NCBI RefSeq assembly: GCF_910589235.1
Contig: NC_060963.1
Span: 608,501 to 672,500, forward strand
Length of the DNA: 64,000 bases
Direction: 5' to 3'
Source: Vespa crabro
Taxonomy: Eukaryota; Arthropoda; Insecta; Hymenoptera; Vespidae
In this document: positions 49,653 to 60,572 of the stretch, piece after piece
Position numbering within the stretch: the stretch's first letter is position 1
Layout of the letters: every line of letters begins with the position of its first letter
The notes under the pieces: model-generated
Told to the model about the DNA's origin: nothing
Database searches by the model: none
Seen by the model: only the letters and a program-made list of their open reading frames with translations
Made by a program: the position numbers and the translations under genes

Positions 49653-50665
49653 CGACACTCTTTCTTTCTAAACATGAAAGCTTATAAATTAATACCTTTC
49701 ATTAATTTTCCAACTATTTAAAGAATCTTTAATATACTTGGAATACAATTACATTAATATTTAAACAATAGTACATTCGTTTAAACGTTAAAAGGACCGA
49801 AAATAATTTTGATAAATTATCCTTGTGTAATATAAACATTTTCGGTCATTTAATTAATTTTAAGACGTTTCAAAAATCTTTTCTATCCAATTTTAATTAA
49901 GTACTCAGAAATTCTAATTACTTTATTATTATTATATATTCCAAATGATGTATACACAATTATTAATAACTATTTAGATTGATATTCAATAAAAAAAAAG
50001 CTTTTGATAAGAATAGACAAATTTCTTCTCTCTATTATTAAAGACTTAGATATTCTTTTGATCTTTAAATGATAGTAGTATTAACAGTATATGAGAGTAC
50101 AGTCACCGCAAGAACTATCGAGGTAATGGCTGATCAAATAGATTTTATCATTTGTATAAATTGAATTAAAAACAGAAAAAATAAATTTTATTCAATTAAT
50201 AAAAGCTTTTCAAATTGATTTTCGGAGAAGATTATAATCTGGCATATATAAAATTTCTGTTATGTACTAACTCGACTTTTAGGTTATGAATGAGTGAGAT
50301 ACATAATCTTATACACCGATGAAATGGGCGCATAGTGTAGACAATGTTTCTAAAAAATAGTATTGACGTACGATAATGGTGATATGTAAATGTTTATGTG
50401 TATTTTAAAAAGTGATATGAAGATACGAAATCTTGTTGAATGAAATCAATTACTTGATAATGTTTAAACATTGAATATAATTTTCAATTAGAATTTCATT
50501 CAACCGAATTAGATATTTTTAAGATATCGTTAATAAAATTTCATATGCAAACTAAAAAAAAAAAAAAAAAAAAAAGAAAAAAGAAAAAAAAATTATCCCT
50601 TTGAAAAAACTCAAAAAATACATTATTTTAATACAAGTGAAGTATTTAAAAAATAAGTCAATATT
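49653..50665. promoter_or_regulatory. Divergent intergenic region between PIGW unit and WRNIP1-like gene
   Basis: About 1 kb of AT-rich sequence separates the two divergent start codons, so both promoters should lie here. I see no clear TATA box or paired motif that fixes either start. A poly-A run of about 21 with A-rich continuation lies at 50556-50591, just upstream of the WRNIP1-like start. Confidence 0.5.
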
Positions 50666-52026
50666 ATGTCGAAACAAAATTACGTATTATTGGAAAAATC
50701 ACAAAGATCCAAACAAAATGAAATACCTGTTAAAGATAATGTTTCACTAGTCGAAAGAATGAAGCCTATGAATTTTACTTCTTACATGGGTCAAAAACAT
50801 GTGATCGGACCTAATACAATATTACGTAGCTTTTTGGAAATAGGAGAAATTCCTAGTATGATATTGTGGGGACCACCAGGCTGTGGTAAGGTACTTTGAC
50901 TCTCAGAAGGATCAAATTCTTAAATAATACATTTTGATTTCTACCTTAAAAATAAAGCTGATATAATATTTTTCAGAAATCTTTAGTCAATATTATAATA
51001 CAATTAACCAAAGAAAAGTTCCAAGATAAAACGCATATTGTAAAATTAGCTGCAACAACGTGTGGCATTGGGGAAATTAAAACAGCTGTAGAAAAGGCAA
51101 AAAGTTCATTGAAATTTGGTCATAGAACAATTGTCTTTATGGATAACATCCATCGTTTCAATAAACTACAACAAGATATATTCTTACCACACGTAGAAGC
51201 TGGGACATTTATTCTCATTGGAGCAACAATAGAAAATCCTTCGTACAGTTTGAATTCAGCATTGCTAAGTCGTTGCCGTATATTTTCATTAAGTAAATTA
51301 TCACCCAAAGACATAATTGAAATACTTAAGAAAAGCATACATTCCATGGATGGTAGAATCCATAATTCCCAGAATTCTGACAATGCCTCAAAATTTATAA
51401 TTCATAATGACACATTGGAATGGTTAGCTGAAGTATGTGATGGAGATGCAGGAACTGCATTAAGTGGTTTAGAATTTGCAATTTGTGCAAAAAATTTATC
51501 ATATGATAAAACATCCGTTATAAGTCTTGAAGATATTAAACAAGGTTTAATACGTATGTACACGCAAGCAAACAATAAAAATGAACAGACGTATCATTTA
51601 TATTCTGCTTTGCACAAATCAATTTGTGCAGGCAAGCCAAATGCTTCTTTATATTGGTTAGCCAGAATAATGGCTGCTAAAGAAGATCCTGTGGATATTG
51701 CTAGACGTTTAATCAGAATATCAGGCGAAGATATTGGTCTAGCTGATCCAGATGCTTTAGGTAATATGTCGATAAATTGTAATACTTATTATCATAGTAC
51801 ATATTGTAATATATAGAATAATGGAAATAATTCTTCATTAGATTTAGCTGTTCATACGCTGAATGCTTGTCAAATGATTGGTATGCCTGAAAGCGATGTT
51901 CTGTTAGCACAATGCGTAGTTTATTTAACCAAAGCACCAAAATCTCGTCTGATTTATAATGCCCTGAAGGCAGCTCAAAAAGTTATTAATGATACCAAAG
52001 AACAACCACAGCCAGATATTCCGTAA
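50666..52026 (+). CDS. WRNIP1-like: WRNIP1/RarA-family AAA+ protein with altered Walker motifs
   Basis: Exons 50666-50890, 50977-51760 and 51842-52026 encode 397 residues. WRNIP1/MgsA/RarA are AAA+ ATPases acting at stalled replication forks. Family hallmarks: SLVERMKPMNF at 27-37, ILRSFLE, ILWGPPGCGK ending at residue 75, IHRFNKLQQDIFLPHVE from 133, IGATIENPS, LLSRCRI, GDAGTALSGLE, NASLYWLARIMAAKEDP, ARRLIRISGEDIGLADPDAL, and MIGMPESDVLLAQCVVY. Oddities: the Walker A Thr after the Lys is replaced (GPPGCGKKSL across the exon 1-2 junction). Walker B reads VFMDNIH instead of the usual DE pair (D131, N132). There is no N-terminal UBZ zinc finger. The frame stops after QPDIP, where relatives continue about 45-50 residues. 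Frame and junctions are otherwise intact, so I call it a gene, possibly a pseudo-ATPase. Confidence 0.85.
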
Positions 52027-52290
52027 CACATTAAGAAGTAGAAAGAAAGTATCAATGATAAAATTATAATCTTCCGTTTTTTTACTACACCTTTGCTATG
52101 ATAATCATTGTATCATGTTTAAATTATTTTTTATAGGATCGCATAAGTATAATTTATTAAGGATACAAGAAACTAATAGTAATCATCTGTCAAAGAGTCT
52201 GCATCAAAGAGGTTAATTTATTCCACAAAGGTCAACCATGATCATTTTTGTGTACTACGTTAATTTTTCTACACTGTACTATACTATAGA

Positions 52291-52296
52291 AATAAA
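52291..52296 (+). promoter_or_regulatory. Candidate poly(A) signal for WRNIP1-like
   Basis: AATAAA lies 264 nt after the WRNIP1-like stop codon in AT-rich 3' sequence. Confidence 0.5.
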
Positions 52297-52689
52297 ATTT
52301 ATTTTCTCTTCTTTGAATTCCCATTGACTTTTGTCCTGGGCTAATAATATAAGTAATTATGAATATTGTATGTACATATCGAAGTCTCAAGTGCGCATGC
52401 GCAAAACTATTTATCATCGTAAGATTAGTTAAAATACTTTCGATGTTTAATCGTACCTTTGTACACTAGATGGCAGCTTCGAGAATCGATCGGTCGAAAA
52501 TATCGAGATGTTACATATTTAAATGTATTTATTAATATACCTTACAATTAATATACATTACGTTATTTCACGCTGACGTAAGCGACATAACATATATAAT
52601 TATGGAAAATTAAAGTAACATATATAGAAAGGCAAAGGAAAATTTAGAACAACTCTCGTATGTAAGAACAGCGTAATCGATCAAGCATA

Positions 52690-52703
52690 CACACCTTGGT
52701 AAC
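52690..52703 (+). promoter_or_regulatory. Imperfect RFX X-box upstream of DAW1
   Basis: CACACC-TT-GGTAAC matches the right half-site of the X-box consensus (RGYAAC) fully and the left half (GTNRCC) at four of six positions. It lies about 360 bp upstream of the DAW1 ATG. RFX factors drive ciliary genes in insects, which fits DAW1, but a half-site can occur by chance. Confidence 0.3.
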
Positions 52704-52954
52704 GCCGAATTTTTCGCGATTATCTATTTTTTGTTTTGTTTAACGAATACACGAAGGGAATATCAGTAAGAGTAGAAAGATCAGTGATGTGTGCACGCTA
52801 CGGTGCCTTCCTTCATGATAAAGGATAAAAGCATCCTCTTATGAAGTGTCGGCTAATCACCCGAATAATTTTCAAGACTCACAATTATGTTTTATAATTA
52901 AATACGCGTACCCTAGCTTTTCCTGTCTATTAGACTCGCCCTCTTTCTCGCTCA

Positions 52955-52960
<6 letters not shown>

Positions 52961-53023
<63 letters not shown>
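52961..53023. repeat. (CT)n microsatellite before DAW1
   Basis: About 31 uninterrupted CT units, the longest dinucleotide run near a gene. It probably lies in the DAW1 promoter or 5' UTR. Confidence 0.97.
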
Positions 53024-53025
<2 letters not shown>

Positions 53026-53065
53026 ATCTTGAGAAGCTCGTTCTTCACGTAATTGGAATGTCCAC

Positions 53066-55259
53066 ATGAGGCTGTTAAGATTTCTGCTCCGTTACTTTCC
53101 ACCAGGTAAGTTAATGATGTTCTTAGTGAAATATACATTGCTTTGTTCACCGATTCGTCGTTCTATTTATGAAACTTATCCGCCTCTACAAATTAAATCT
53201 ATTTTATAGGTCTCGCCTTGGAATACAGGCAAGGTGGCGACGTCAAAACTAAAATGATCGACCTTTTGGATCTATCTATCGAGTAATTGAATTTTTCATT
53301 TTATCGCCATTGTACAGTCGCCTTTCGTAGTCAATAAAATCGACAAATCATTTAATCTTCCCTTTTTTGTTTTATATTTTTATTTCTTATACATGTTCTA
53401 ACAATTAAAGACAGAAACAAATTTCTTTTACCAAAAGACGAAGAGAGAGAGAGAGAGACGGGGAAAGAGAAAATAAGAGATTTTGCTCAATACAAGGTAG
53501 AATGTAAAATCGCAAGGCTTATTTTGCAGGACTGACATAAAAGCACTGGCAGAGAGCATAAAAGCAAGCGAGCCCGTAATAACCGAAAGTGTAATGGACC
53601 AGTTAGTGGAAACATTGCAGAAACTACAGGCCAAAGTGTGCAACGTAGACGTGAAGCGTTACTATAAACATAAGACCCTACGAACACACCTTCTTCCTTT
53701 AACCAACATAGCGTTCGATAAATTAGGTAAAAGGTACTATCGATTAAGGTTATTCGATATAAATATCGGTTTGTCCTTTGTACATTATTAACAAAAATTA
53801 GTTATCGCGTATATAAATGATCTTATAAGATATTTATAAGATTTCACAATGGTTTTGATAATAAATGACAAATTTTTAACAGATGCCTGACAGGAAGCTA
53901 CGACCGAACTTGTAAAGTTTGGGACATCGAAAGTGGAAAAGAGCTTCTTACTCTCGAAGGCCATAAAAACGTGGTCTATGCCGTTTCCTTTAACAACCCG
54001 ATATCGTAAGTTTTATCTAACAAATTCCTGATCGATGACCGAGCATCATTTATCCTTTTATCGGTTCAGAGACAAAATCGTGACCGGATCGTTCGATAAA
54101 ACAGCGAGCATTTGGTGTTCACGTACCGGTCATTGTTTGCTTACTTTTTGGGGTCACGACGGTGAGGTGGTAGTGACGAAATTTTCACCAACGCAGAACA
54201 AAGTTGCGACGGGTTCTCTTGATGCTACTTCAAGAATATTTAATCTTACGACAGGTAAAATATTACACCTCTTGTCAAATTATAATGAGAACATTTTTAA
54301 ACGTATGACGTAGAGTAGGTCAAGTGGCTATCTTTTGAAAGAACCTTTCGTTTTTATCGAAAGAACGAGAATAAAGATAAGATCTGAATGGAGGCCAATT
54401 CGACAGGTCAAGAACTGGGCTTGCTGAAGGGCCACACGGCGGAAGTAATTGCGCTTCATTACAACGACGACGGGAATCAGATCATAACGGGCTCCTTCGA
54501 TGGCACCGTCAACGTCTGGGACACGAGAACCTTCACGTGAGTTTAAATTTTATTCCTTCTCTATCCTCTCTCTGTCTCTAACTAATCAAGGGGTACGATC
54601 GAAACCAATGAAATTCTATATAAATTTTTTCCTTATTCATAGGCGAGTTTGCGCTTTGATTGGGCATCGTTCGGAATTATCCAATTGTCTCTACAACTTC
54701 GATTACTCTCTGATAGCTTCCTCTTCGATGGATAAAACTGCAAAGATATGGGATACTAGGAAAAACGAATGTTTAGCTACGTTATTGGGCCACGACGACG
54801 AAATTCTCGACTTGACCTTCGATAACAAGGGGAAGAAATTGGCCACAGCGAGCAGCGATACCACAGCCCGAATTTGGGATACGACTACGGATTTTCGACA
54901 GGTCTCGGTGATGCAGGGCCATCAAGAGGAAGTTTCAAAAGGTAATATTTCATTAAAAATCAACAAGTCAAGAGCTCATAGGATATTTCTTATTTAACTT
55001 GCTCTCCTTGAAATCGTCCGTCCGAAAGAAAGATTCACTTTTAGCTCGTCGACGTCGTCCAGTTTGTTTCAGTCCACGCGGCCACCATCTTTTGACCTCT
55101 TCTTTGGACAAAACGGCTCGTTTATGGTCTTTAGAATCCGGATATTGCGTGCAGAAACTCGAGGGCCATACCGACGATGTATTCAGCTGCGCCTTTTCAT
55201 ATACAGGCGATACAATCATCACGGCTAGCAAAGACAATACTTGCACTATTTGGAGATGA
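53066..55259 (+). CDS. Daw1: Dynein assembly factor with WD repeats 1 (DAW1/ODA16), 8 exons
   Basis: Exons: 53066-53105, 53210-53282, 53530-53733, 53883-54005, 54070-54254, 54407-54536, 54643-54941, 55063-55259. All are GT-AG with matching phases, giving 416 residues (human about 415). DAW1/ODA16 is an adaptor that loads outer-arm dynein onto intraflagellar transport for cilia and flagella; in insects it should act in sperm and ciliated sensory neurons. Visible support: N-terminal LLRYFPPG and KTKMIDLLDL, then LPLTNIAFDK, then eight WD repeats ending TCKVWD, TASIWC, TSRIFN, TVNVWD, TAKIWD, TARIWD, TARLWS and TCTIWR. The spacer phrases GHKNVVYAVSFNNP, GHDDEILD and GHTDDVFSCAFSYTGD are typical of this family. 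The start is the first Met matching the family N-terminus; the stop TGA follows the final IWR as in relatives. Confidence 0.96.
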
Positions 55260-56794
55260 CTGGATTGGTTCAAAGTGTGTCCATAGCTTATACTCGTTTT
55301 TCTGTTTACAGCTTATATTCTTTATTTTTATGTTATTTGAATCTTATACCAATTTAATTTTTAACTAACTATAATTTTATAAAACACGAAAGATTCGCGA
55401 ATAGAATTGCAGTACCGTTAAATGATCACTATGTCATATATAATTATGCGAGGATCATAATTTTAATCTTAAGAAGTAGCTGAATTTCCGGTGAAAGTTA
55501 TAAAGGTTTCTGTAAAGATTCGCTTGAAAACACAAGAGAGCAAATGTAAGTTTGAGACAGCGTGGAAATATTATCTATGTGTTTACGTAATTTGTTATTT
55601 ACACAAATACTTAATTAAATGCAAGGTATTAGACGTATTGAATATTTACAAGAAGGCACAATGAATATTCTTCATTATAATGCTTAAATACATACATGAA
55701 TATAAAATATATGGTAATAATAGCACGAAAACTCTGTTGCGTTAACGGATATTTTTCCTCAAGGAATTTTATTTTAGAACTTTGAAATTCACTTAGAAAA
55801 AAAATAGGAATAAGGTAATTTCTTTTTTTCAGAAGAGAGAAGAAAATCATGATCGTCGTTGTAGACGAATACATACACGTTCTTGGCCCCTCTCTAACGT
55901 AAAGTCGTCGGACTCTTACCGACCTATAAGCATTCGACGTCTTGGTGAGAGAGAGTCAGTCGTATGCTCGAACTCTCGAACATCGTGTATCGTTTATACT
56001 ATAGTCATTTCAAGAAAGGTGCTACTCGTGGATAACCGGTTTTTATGAAACGTGGCACGACTTATTAGATCACGTGTAAAATAATGTGCGAAAATAACTA
56101 TTGATTATCCTTACGAGGAAAATTTTTCTACGATCGAGATAATATCAAAATTAAGATACATTTTTAACAAAAAAGTATCCTTGTCAAAAAATATTTCAAT
56201 GAGAACATAAATATTCAGAGTGTTGTAATTAAAATTAATTAGAAGAAAACTACATACGTCGTTCGTCTTTTGAACGATAACATGTAAAAAGATCTCTTTG
56301 ACGAAGATACAAGCGTACTCGTTATCATTTAACACAGAAAGATACTTGTACGAAAATGATGTGAATATGTTAAAGTTATATCGTTCCTAAAGCAAACGAT
56401 GCTTTGTAAGAAAAAAGAAAAATACCATTTTCGTTTGTATTCTCACGTTTCAAATGAACACTTTGAACGCCGGGTAAATGCAAAATAATTAGCGGTGGTT
56501 TCTCATTGTCTCGTCTTGCGTCGTACAATTAAGGAAGAAGAGAATGTGTCCTCGTGGAAATTCAACCTTTATCTATTCTATTTTTTAACGATCTTCCTTT
56601 CTCTTCTTCTCCTCCCTCTTCTTATAATAATAAATAAGTTATACGTAAATTCTCGTTTAAAAATTTTTCATTATTCATTATAAGGTAAGTCATTTTCTAT
56701 TCATAATATTTATACGAATAAATTTAACGAAATATTAGATACTCTTAAGTCATTAAGATGGAACCAATTTTAATCGAATGAAATTTATTGACAG

Positions 56795-56988
56795 CTGATT
56801 TGCTCTTAGAAATACCGTCGGAGGTATCAAAGCACGTCGATCATTTTACATTTTGGTCTTCCTCAAATACCAAGTCCCGAGAGGACGTTCCACCTACCCT
56901 TGAGAAATACGTTGAAATGTATCTCAAATATTTCCTCAAGATTATTATGATCTCGAGTGATATAACGTGTAACCATGGAACAAATTAA
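56795..56988 (+). other. Weak candidate terminal exon
   Basis: After a possible acceptor (ATTGACAG at 56787-56794) a frame of about 63 codons runs to TAA. Its translation (with EIPSEVSKHVDH, TLEKYVEMYLKYF and ITCNHGTN) has a protein-like rather than simple-repeat composition. A GTAAGT donor sits at 56685, which would leave a 110-nt intron, but no open frame clearly joins across it. I do not recognise the peptide; it may be chance or a decayed exon. Confidence 0.18.
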
Positions 56989-57267
56989 TTGAGTGCACGT
57001 CGTTCTAACCCCACCGCTGGATTAAATATTACCTGCGTTAAGAGTCTTTCGTCGTATATTATATACCTTCGTGGATGCGACGAGAGACACGCGTGGAAAT
57101 TGATTACGTAAGATTTTTCGTATACGCTCACTAAATTCTCCTGCCTGAAACTGACAGGGAGAGAGAATGAAATACGCGAGTGTCTCCCAGAAGTGCCTGA
57201 ACGAGAAAGAATTTAAAGTGGTCGCTTCAAAAAGTCCTGCACTTTTTATCTTATCTCTCTAAAATTT

Positions 57268-57318
<51 letters not shown>

Positions 57319-57320
57319 TT

Positions 57321-57577
57321 CTTAGTGCTTTACAATTTAACGAGATATCGAACGAGATAGAAGATTCGTGACAAATTGTTATCAGGAAGAAGCGTCGCTT
57401 ATTATTATTTAAAAAATCGGATTTTCCTAAGATTATTTTTCGTCTTTTCTCTCTCTCTCTCTCTCTCTCTTTCCTTCTTAGTATTTCATAATTTAACGAG
57501 TGATCGAACGATAGAATATTCGTGACAAATTGTTACCGAGAAGAACCGTCGCTTGTTATTATTTAAAAAACCGGATA
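57321..57577. repeat. Diverged tandem duplication, 156-bp period
   Basis: Unique sequence at 57321-57424 recurs at 57477-57577, roughly 80 percent identical by eye. Shared phrases include ATTTAACGAG, ATTCGTGACAAATTGTTA and TTATTATTTAAAAAA. Each copy is preceded by its own (CT)n tract ending in TTCTTAG, so the duplicated unit includes the microsatellite. Confidence 0.85.
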
Positions 57578-58740
57578 TTGCGCAAATACATAGCTCCAAC
57601 ATTAATAAATTAAATGTCAGAAATAAATTGCACGCTTTGGACGAATCAAACAGAGTATTATTTATTTGCTATTTTCAAGGATTACAAATATATTTATGCA
57701 GATATATTATAACGTTAACGATGATCGGTTTTCTTGGTGAAAGTTTAACTTTCGTACTACGCAAGATCCAGTTCCCGTATACTTCCTTCTCATCGCTCGG
57801 CTTTACATCGATTATTCCAGCGACTGACCTTTCTTTTCTTGCTTCTATGTCAAGGCTAGTCGAGTACTATGCCAGCTAAAGCGGAAAGAAAATTTTATCG
57901 GCACAAAGACGTAATATGAATTTTTTTTAAATATCGTAAGAGATAAGATTCCTCGCGTAAATTTCATTCGGCAACGAAACATTAAAAATCGATGGAATTA
58001 AAAAAAAAGAAAAAAAAAAAAAAAGCCAAAAGAATTTCCTTGAGAAAGGAAGGAATAAAAAAGGAAAAAGGAAAAGAAAAACACAACAGAAAAAAAAAAA
58101 AAATAAAATAAAACAAAAAAAAGGAGAGTACTCGTAAGATCGTTAAAGAAGGAATAAATTCTATGTACGCAATCACGTGGAAACGCTAGAAAGGTTACTA
58201 ATGGTGAAATCGTGTTGAACTTAAAGATGGTCCCCCGCTCGAGAGCCCTTACGCTCGATCTTCGGCACGTTCTCTCTGTCCGCTTTGGGAATCTCTCGAC
58301 CGTTTATATATTTTTATTTTATCTTTTTTTTTTCCTTCTTTCTTTTATCACTTTAATGGGTCACGTTCGTACCGTTGTAAGTATTCTACATAAGCCGATA
58401 ATTGTCGGCAATAACATTCATACAAATTCATACAAACGTAGAATTATATTCGTAGAATTCGCGTAGAAATTTTTAAAAACTATCTTTTGTAAATAATCAT
58501 TATCATTACGACGTGACGTTATTATACGCGATATCATAGTTGAAAAAAAAAGGTTTTTGTTGTTTATTGGTAATTCAAAATATTTTCGCATAGAACACGC
58601 CACACACAACAGAGAAGTTTTTATCGATAAACCTTGACTCCTTTTTTTATTGTTTTTTTCGCTCTCTATTTGTCTCGATCGAGAAGAGAGGTGTATTAAC
58701 GACCTTATTTTCTTACGTAAGATTGTAACGCATATTCTCT

Positions 58741-58780
58741 TTTTTTTTCTTTTTCTTTTTTTTTTTTTTTTTTTTTTTCT
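58741..58780. repeat. Poly-T tract
   Basis: T-rich run with a few C interruptions. Confidence 0.9.
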
Positions 58781-59697
58781 TTATTACATACCTTTTCGCA
58801 AAAAAAGAGAAATCATTTGTTAATTAATCGCAAGTGTTTTCAAATCCGATAAGAATAATTAATAGATTTTCTTAGATGAGCAACCGTAAATTTTGACCTA
58901 GTATGCGAGCCTTGAATTTATCATTGAGATGGGGGTCGAAAAAATATCATGCACGGTGCATAATGATTTAACTGCGACGCCTATTATCCTTTTGCTTCGA
59001 CAGCCATGAGCTCTATTACCGTTCATTCGCACCTATCAGCCATTGTCTTACGTCCCGAGAATGTTACCAATGCGTTTTCACGATCCCCTAACGCAATTTA
59101 ACCTTATATTCAAAGTGTGTATTCTAAGAGCATTGAACGACTTAAGCGAAGATCCAAGCGATAACTTGAAGAATGTTACCAATCCTTCTGATAATTATTT
59201 CTGAAAATGATATTAGGAATTAAATCAAATATAATCCTGATTTTCTTTTTTCTTGTTTTTTCTTTTCTTTCAAACGAGTCGACTGTCAAATTTCCTCCTT
59301 TTCCCTCAAAACAAGATTGATTCGATTATAATCGGTAAGAATCGTATTCGATGATCATTGGGTTTACTTCGCATGGTCCGCAAACACGCAACGGAGGTTG
59401 AAACAACTCGTTATCGATGAACGCGCCCGCGATTGGTAAACGCTTAGGCAAATAGCGGAAATTTCATGATTAACGGAGATAACGATGGATACGCACGATC
59501 GCTATTTCCTGGCTCTTTCCCAAAATTACGTATAGTCGCGGCGCGGTGGCTTCGTCAACGAGGATGAGATCGCACGATTATCGAAAACTATTCAGGCCTA
59601 AATAGATACGTCGGTTTAACATGTAATTAACGAGGGAATTAATAAAATGAATTTGTAGATTAATTAAAGCGATATTGACGTTGACGTTTTGTTTTAG

Positions 59698-59757
59698 ATT
59701 GCCAAGATGACCACTGGTATCGACAACTTGGCTTTTGACACGGTCCACCATACCTCG
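59698..59757 (+). CDS. Candidate first coding exon of a gene continuing rightwards
   Basis: A pyrimidine-rich acceptor (GTTTTGTTTTAG at 59686-59697) is followed by ATTGCCAAG, an ATG at 59707, 17 open codons (MTTGIDNLAFDTVHHTS), and a good donor GTAAGC at 59758. The exon is phase 0. The DNLAFD-type N-terminus reminds me of cytosolic N-termini of membrane transporters, but that is a weak resemblance and I assign no family. An upstream non-coding exon and downstream coding exons are implied; I find no next exon before the window ends, so a first coding intron of more than 4.2 kb is required. Confidence 0.5.
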
Positions 59758-60488
59758 GTAAGCTGTTCCTCCATTTTTAATGATATAATAATAACGAAAG
59801 AGACAGATTAGGAGATCGTGCAAATGAATACTGGCTTCCCTACGTGATTGGAATGAAAAACGTTCGGGTAATGTCTTGAATATATTCCGTGAGATTTCGT
59901 TTTGATAAAGAGTTAATGAAAATGGAAGAACGATAGAAAGAGAGAATTTCTTCCATGGTCCAAGCTTCCCAGAGTTATCGATCTGTAAGAAAAGAGAGAC
60001 GATACGCGTGTCTTTCGGTTAGTCTCAGTTCACATATACTTATGCAAATTTTCAAGGCTGGGCGAATGCAAATTTTCGCAAACACAAACACCGCAGGGAC
60101 AGGTAAAACGCCCTAGGATATCGCAGTTGTTTATTCCCACAGGATATCGCTCGGAAAGGATACACCGTAACACCGTTGCCGGAACTCTCCTAGCTTATCG
60201 CTCGCGACGCTACGAGCAACGACAAACTCCAGGGTGATGCGCGGAAGAGAAAAAAAGAAAAAGAAAAGAAAAAAGAGGCTACAGTAAAAACGTTATCCGA
60301 GAGTCTCTCTTTCTCTCGCCAACAAAATTTTAACGTCGTCTAAACTTTTAGAAAATATCCATCGTCTAAAGTTTTTGCTTTCCTTGATCTCGAATAATAT
60401 AGCCTAGGAACGATAAGATCCTAGCGAGAGAAAATCATTTTAGATCTCGATAGATTAACCTTTAGGAATTCGCAAGCATATGCAAATA

Positions 60489-60572
60489 AACATATGTATG
60501 CATGCATGCATACACATATGTACGTACGTACGTACGTATGTATGTATGTATGTACGGAAGTATGTATGTACG
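60489..60572. repeat. Compound GTAT/GCAT/GTAC tetranucleotide repeat
   Basis: Tandem tetranucleotides TATG, CATG and GTAC follow one another. Many units are self-complementary, so the tract is hairpin-prone and opens similar frames on both strands. Confidence 0.9.

Larger units (their letters stand above)
52027..53065. other. Intergenic region between WRNIP1-like and DAW1
   Basis: Holds the WRNIP1-like 3' UTR, an RFX-like site at 52690-52703, and a (CT)n tract of about 31 units (52961-53023) ending 43 nt before the DAW1 start codon. No coding frame is supported; the frame crossing the CT tract is low-complexity Ser/Leu. Confidence 0.6.
55260..59697. other. Non-coding region downstream of DAW1
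   Basis: No firmly supported gene. The DAW1 3' UTR must begin here, though no clean AATAAA is near the stop. It contains one weak open frame at 56795-56988, (CT)n tracts at about 57270-57317 and 57450-57470, a tandem duplication (57321-57577), A-rich 58000-58125 and a T-rich tract 58741-58780. The sequence from 58,800 to 59,690 shows nothing I recognise. Confidence 0.55.

Noticed and set aside
50881..50896. Alternative donor GTAAGG one codon earlier in the WRNIP1-like exon 1
   Set aside because: It would shift the frame and destroy the match after the junction; only the GTACTT donor keeps the family sequence in frame.
57553..57879. A 108-residue frame downstream of the tandem duplication
   Set aside because: It begins inside the duplicated unit, has no splice or family support, and reads like AT-rich chance sequence.
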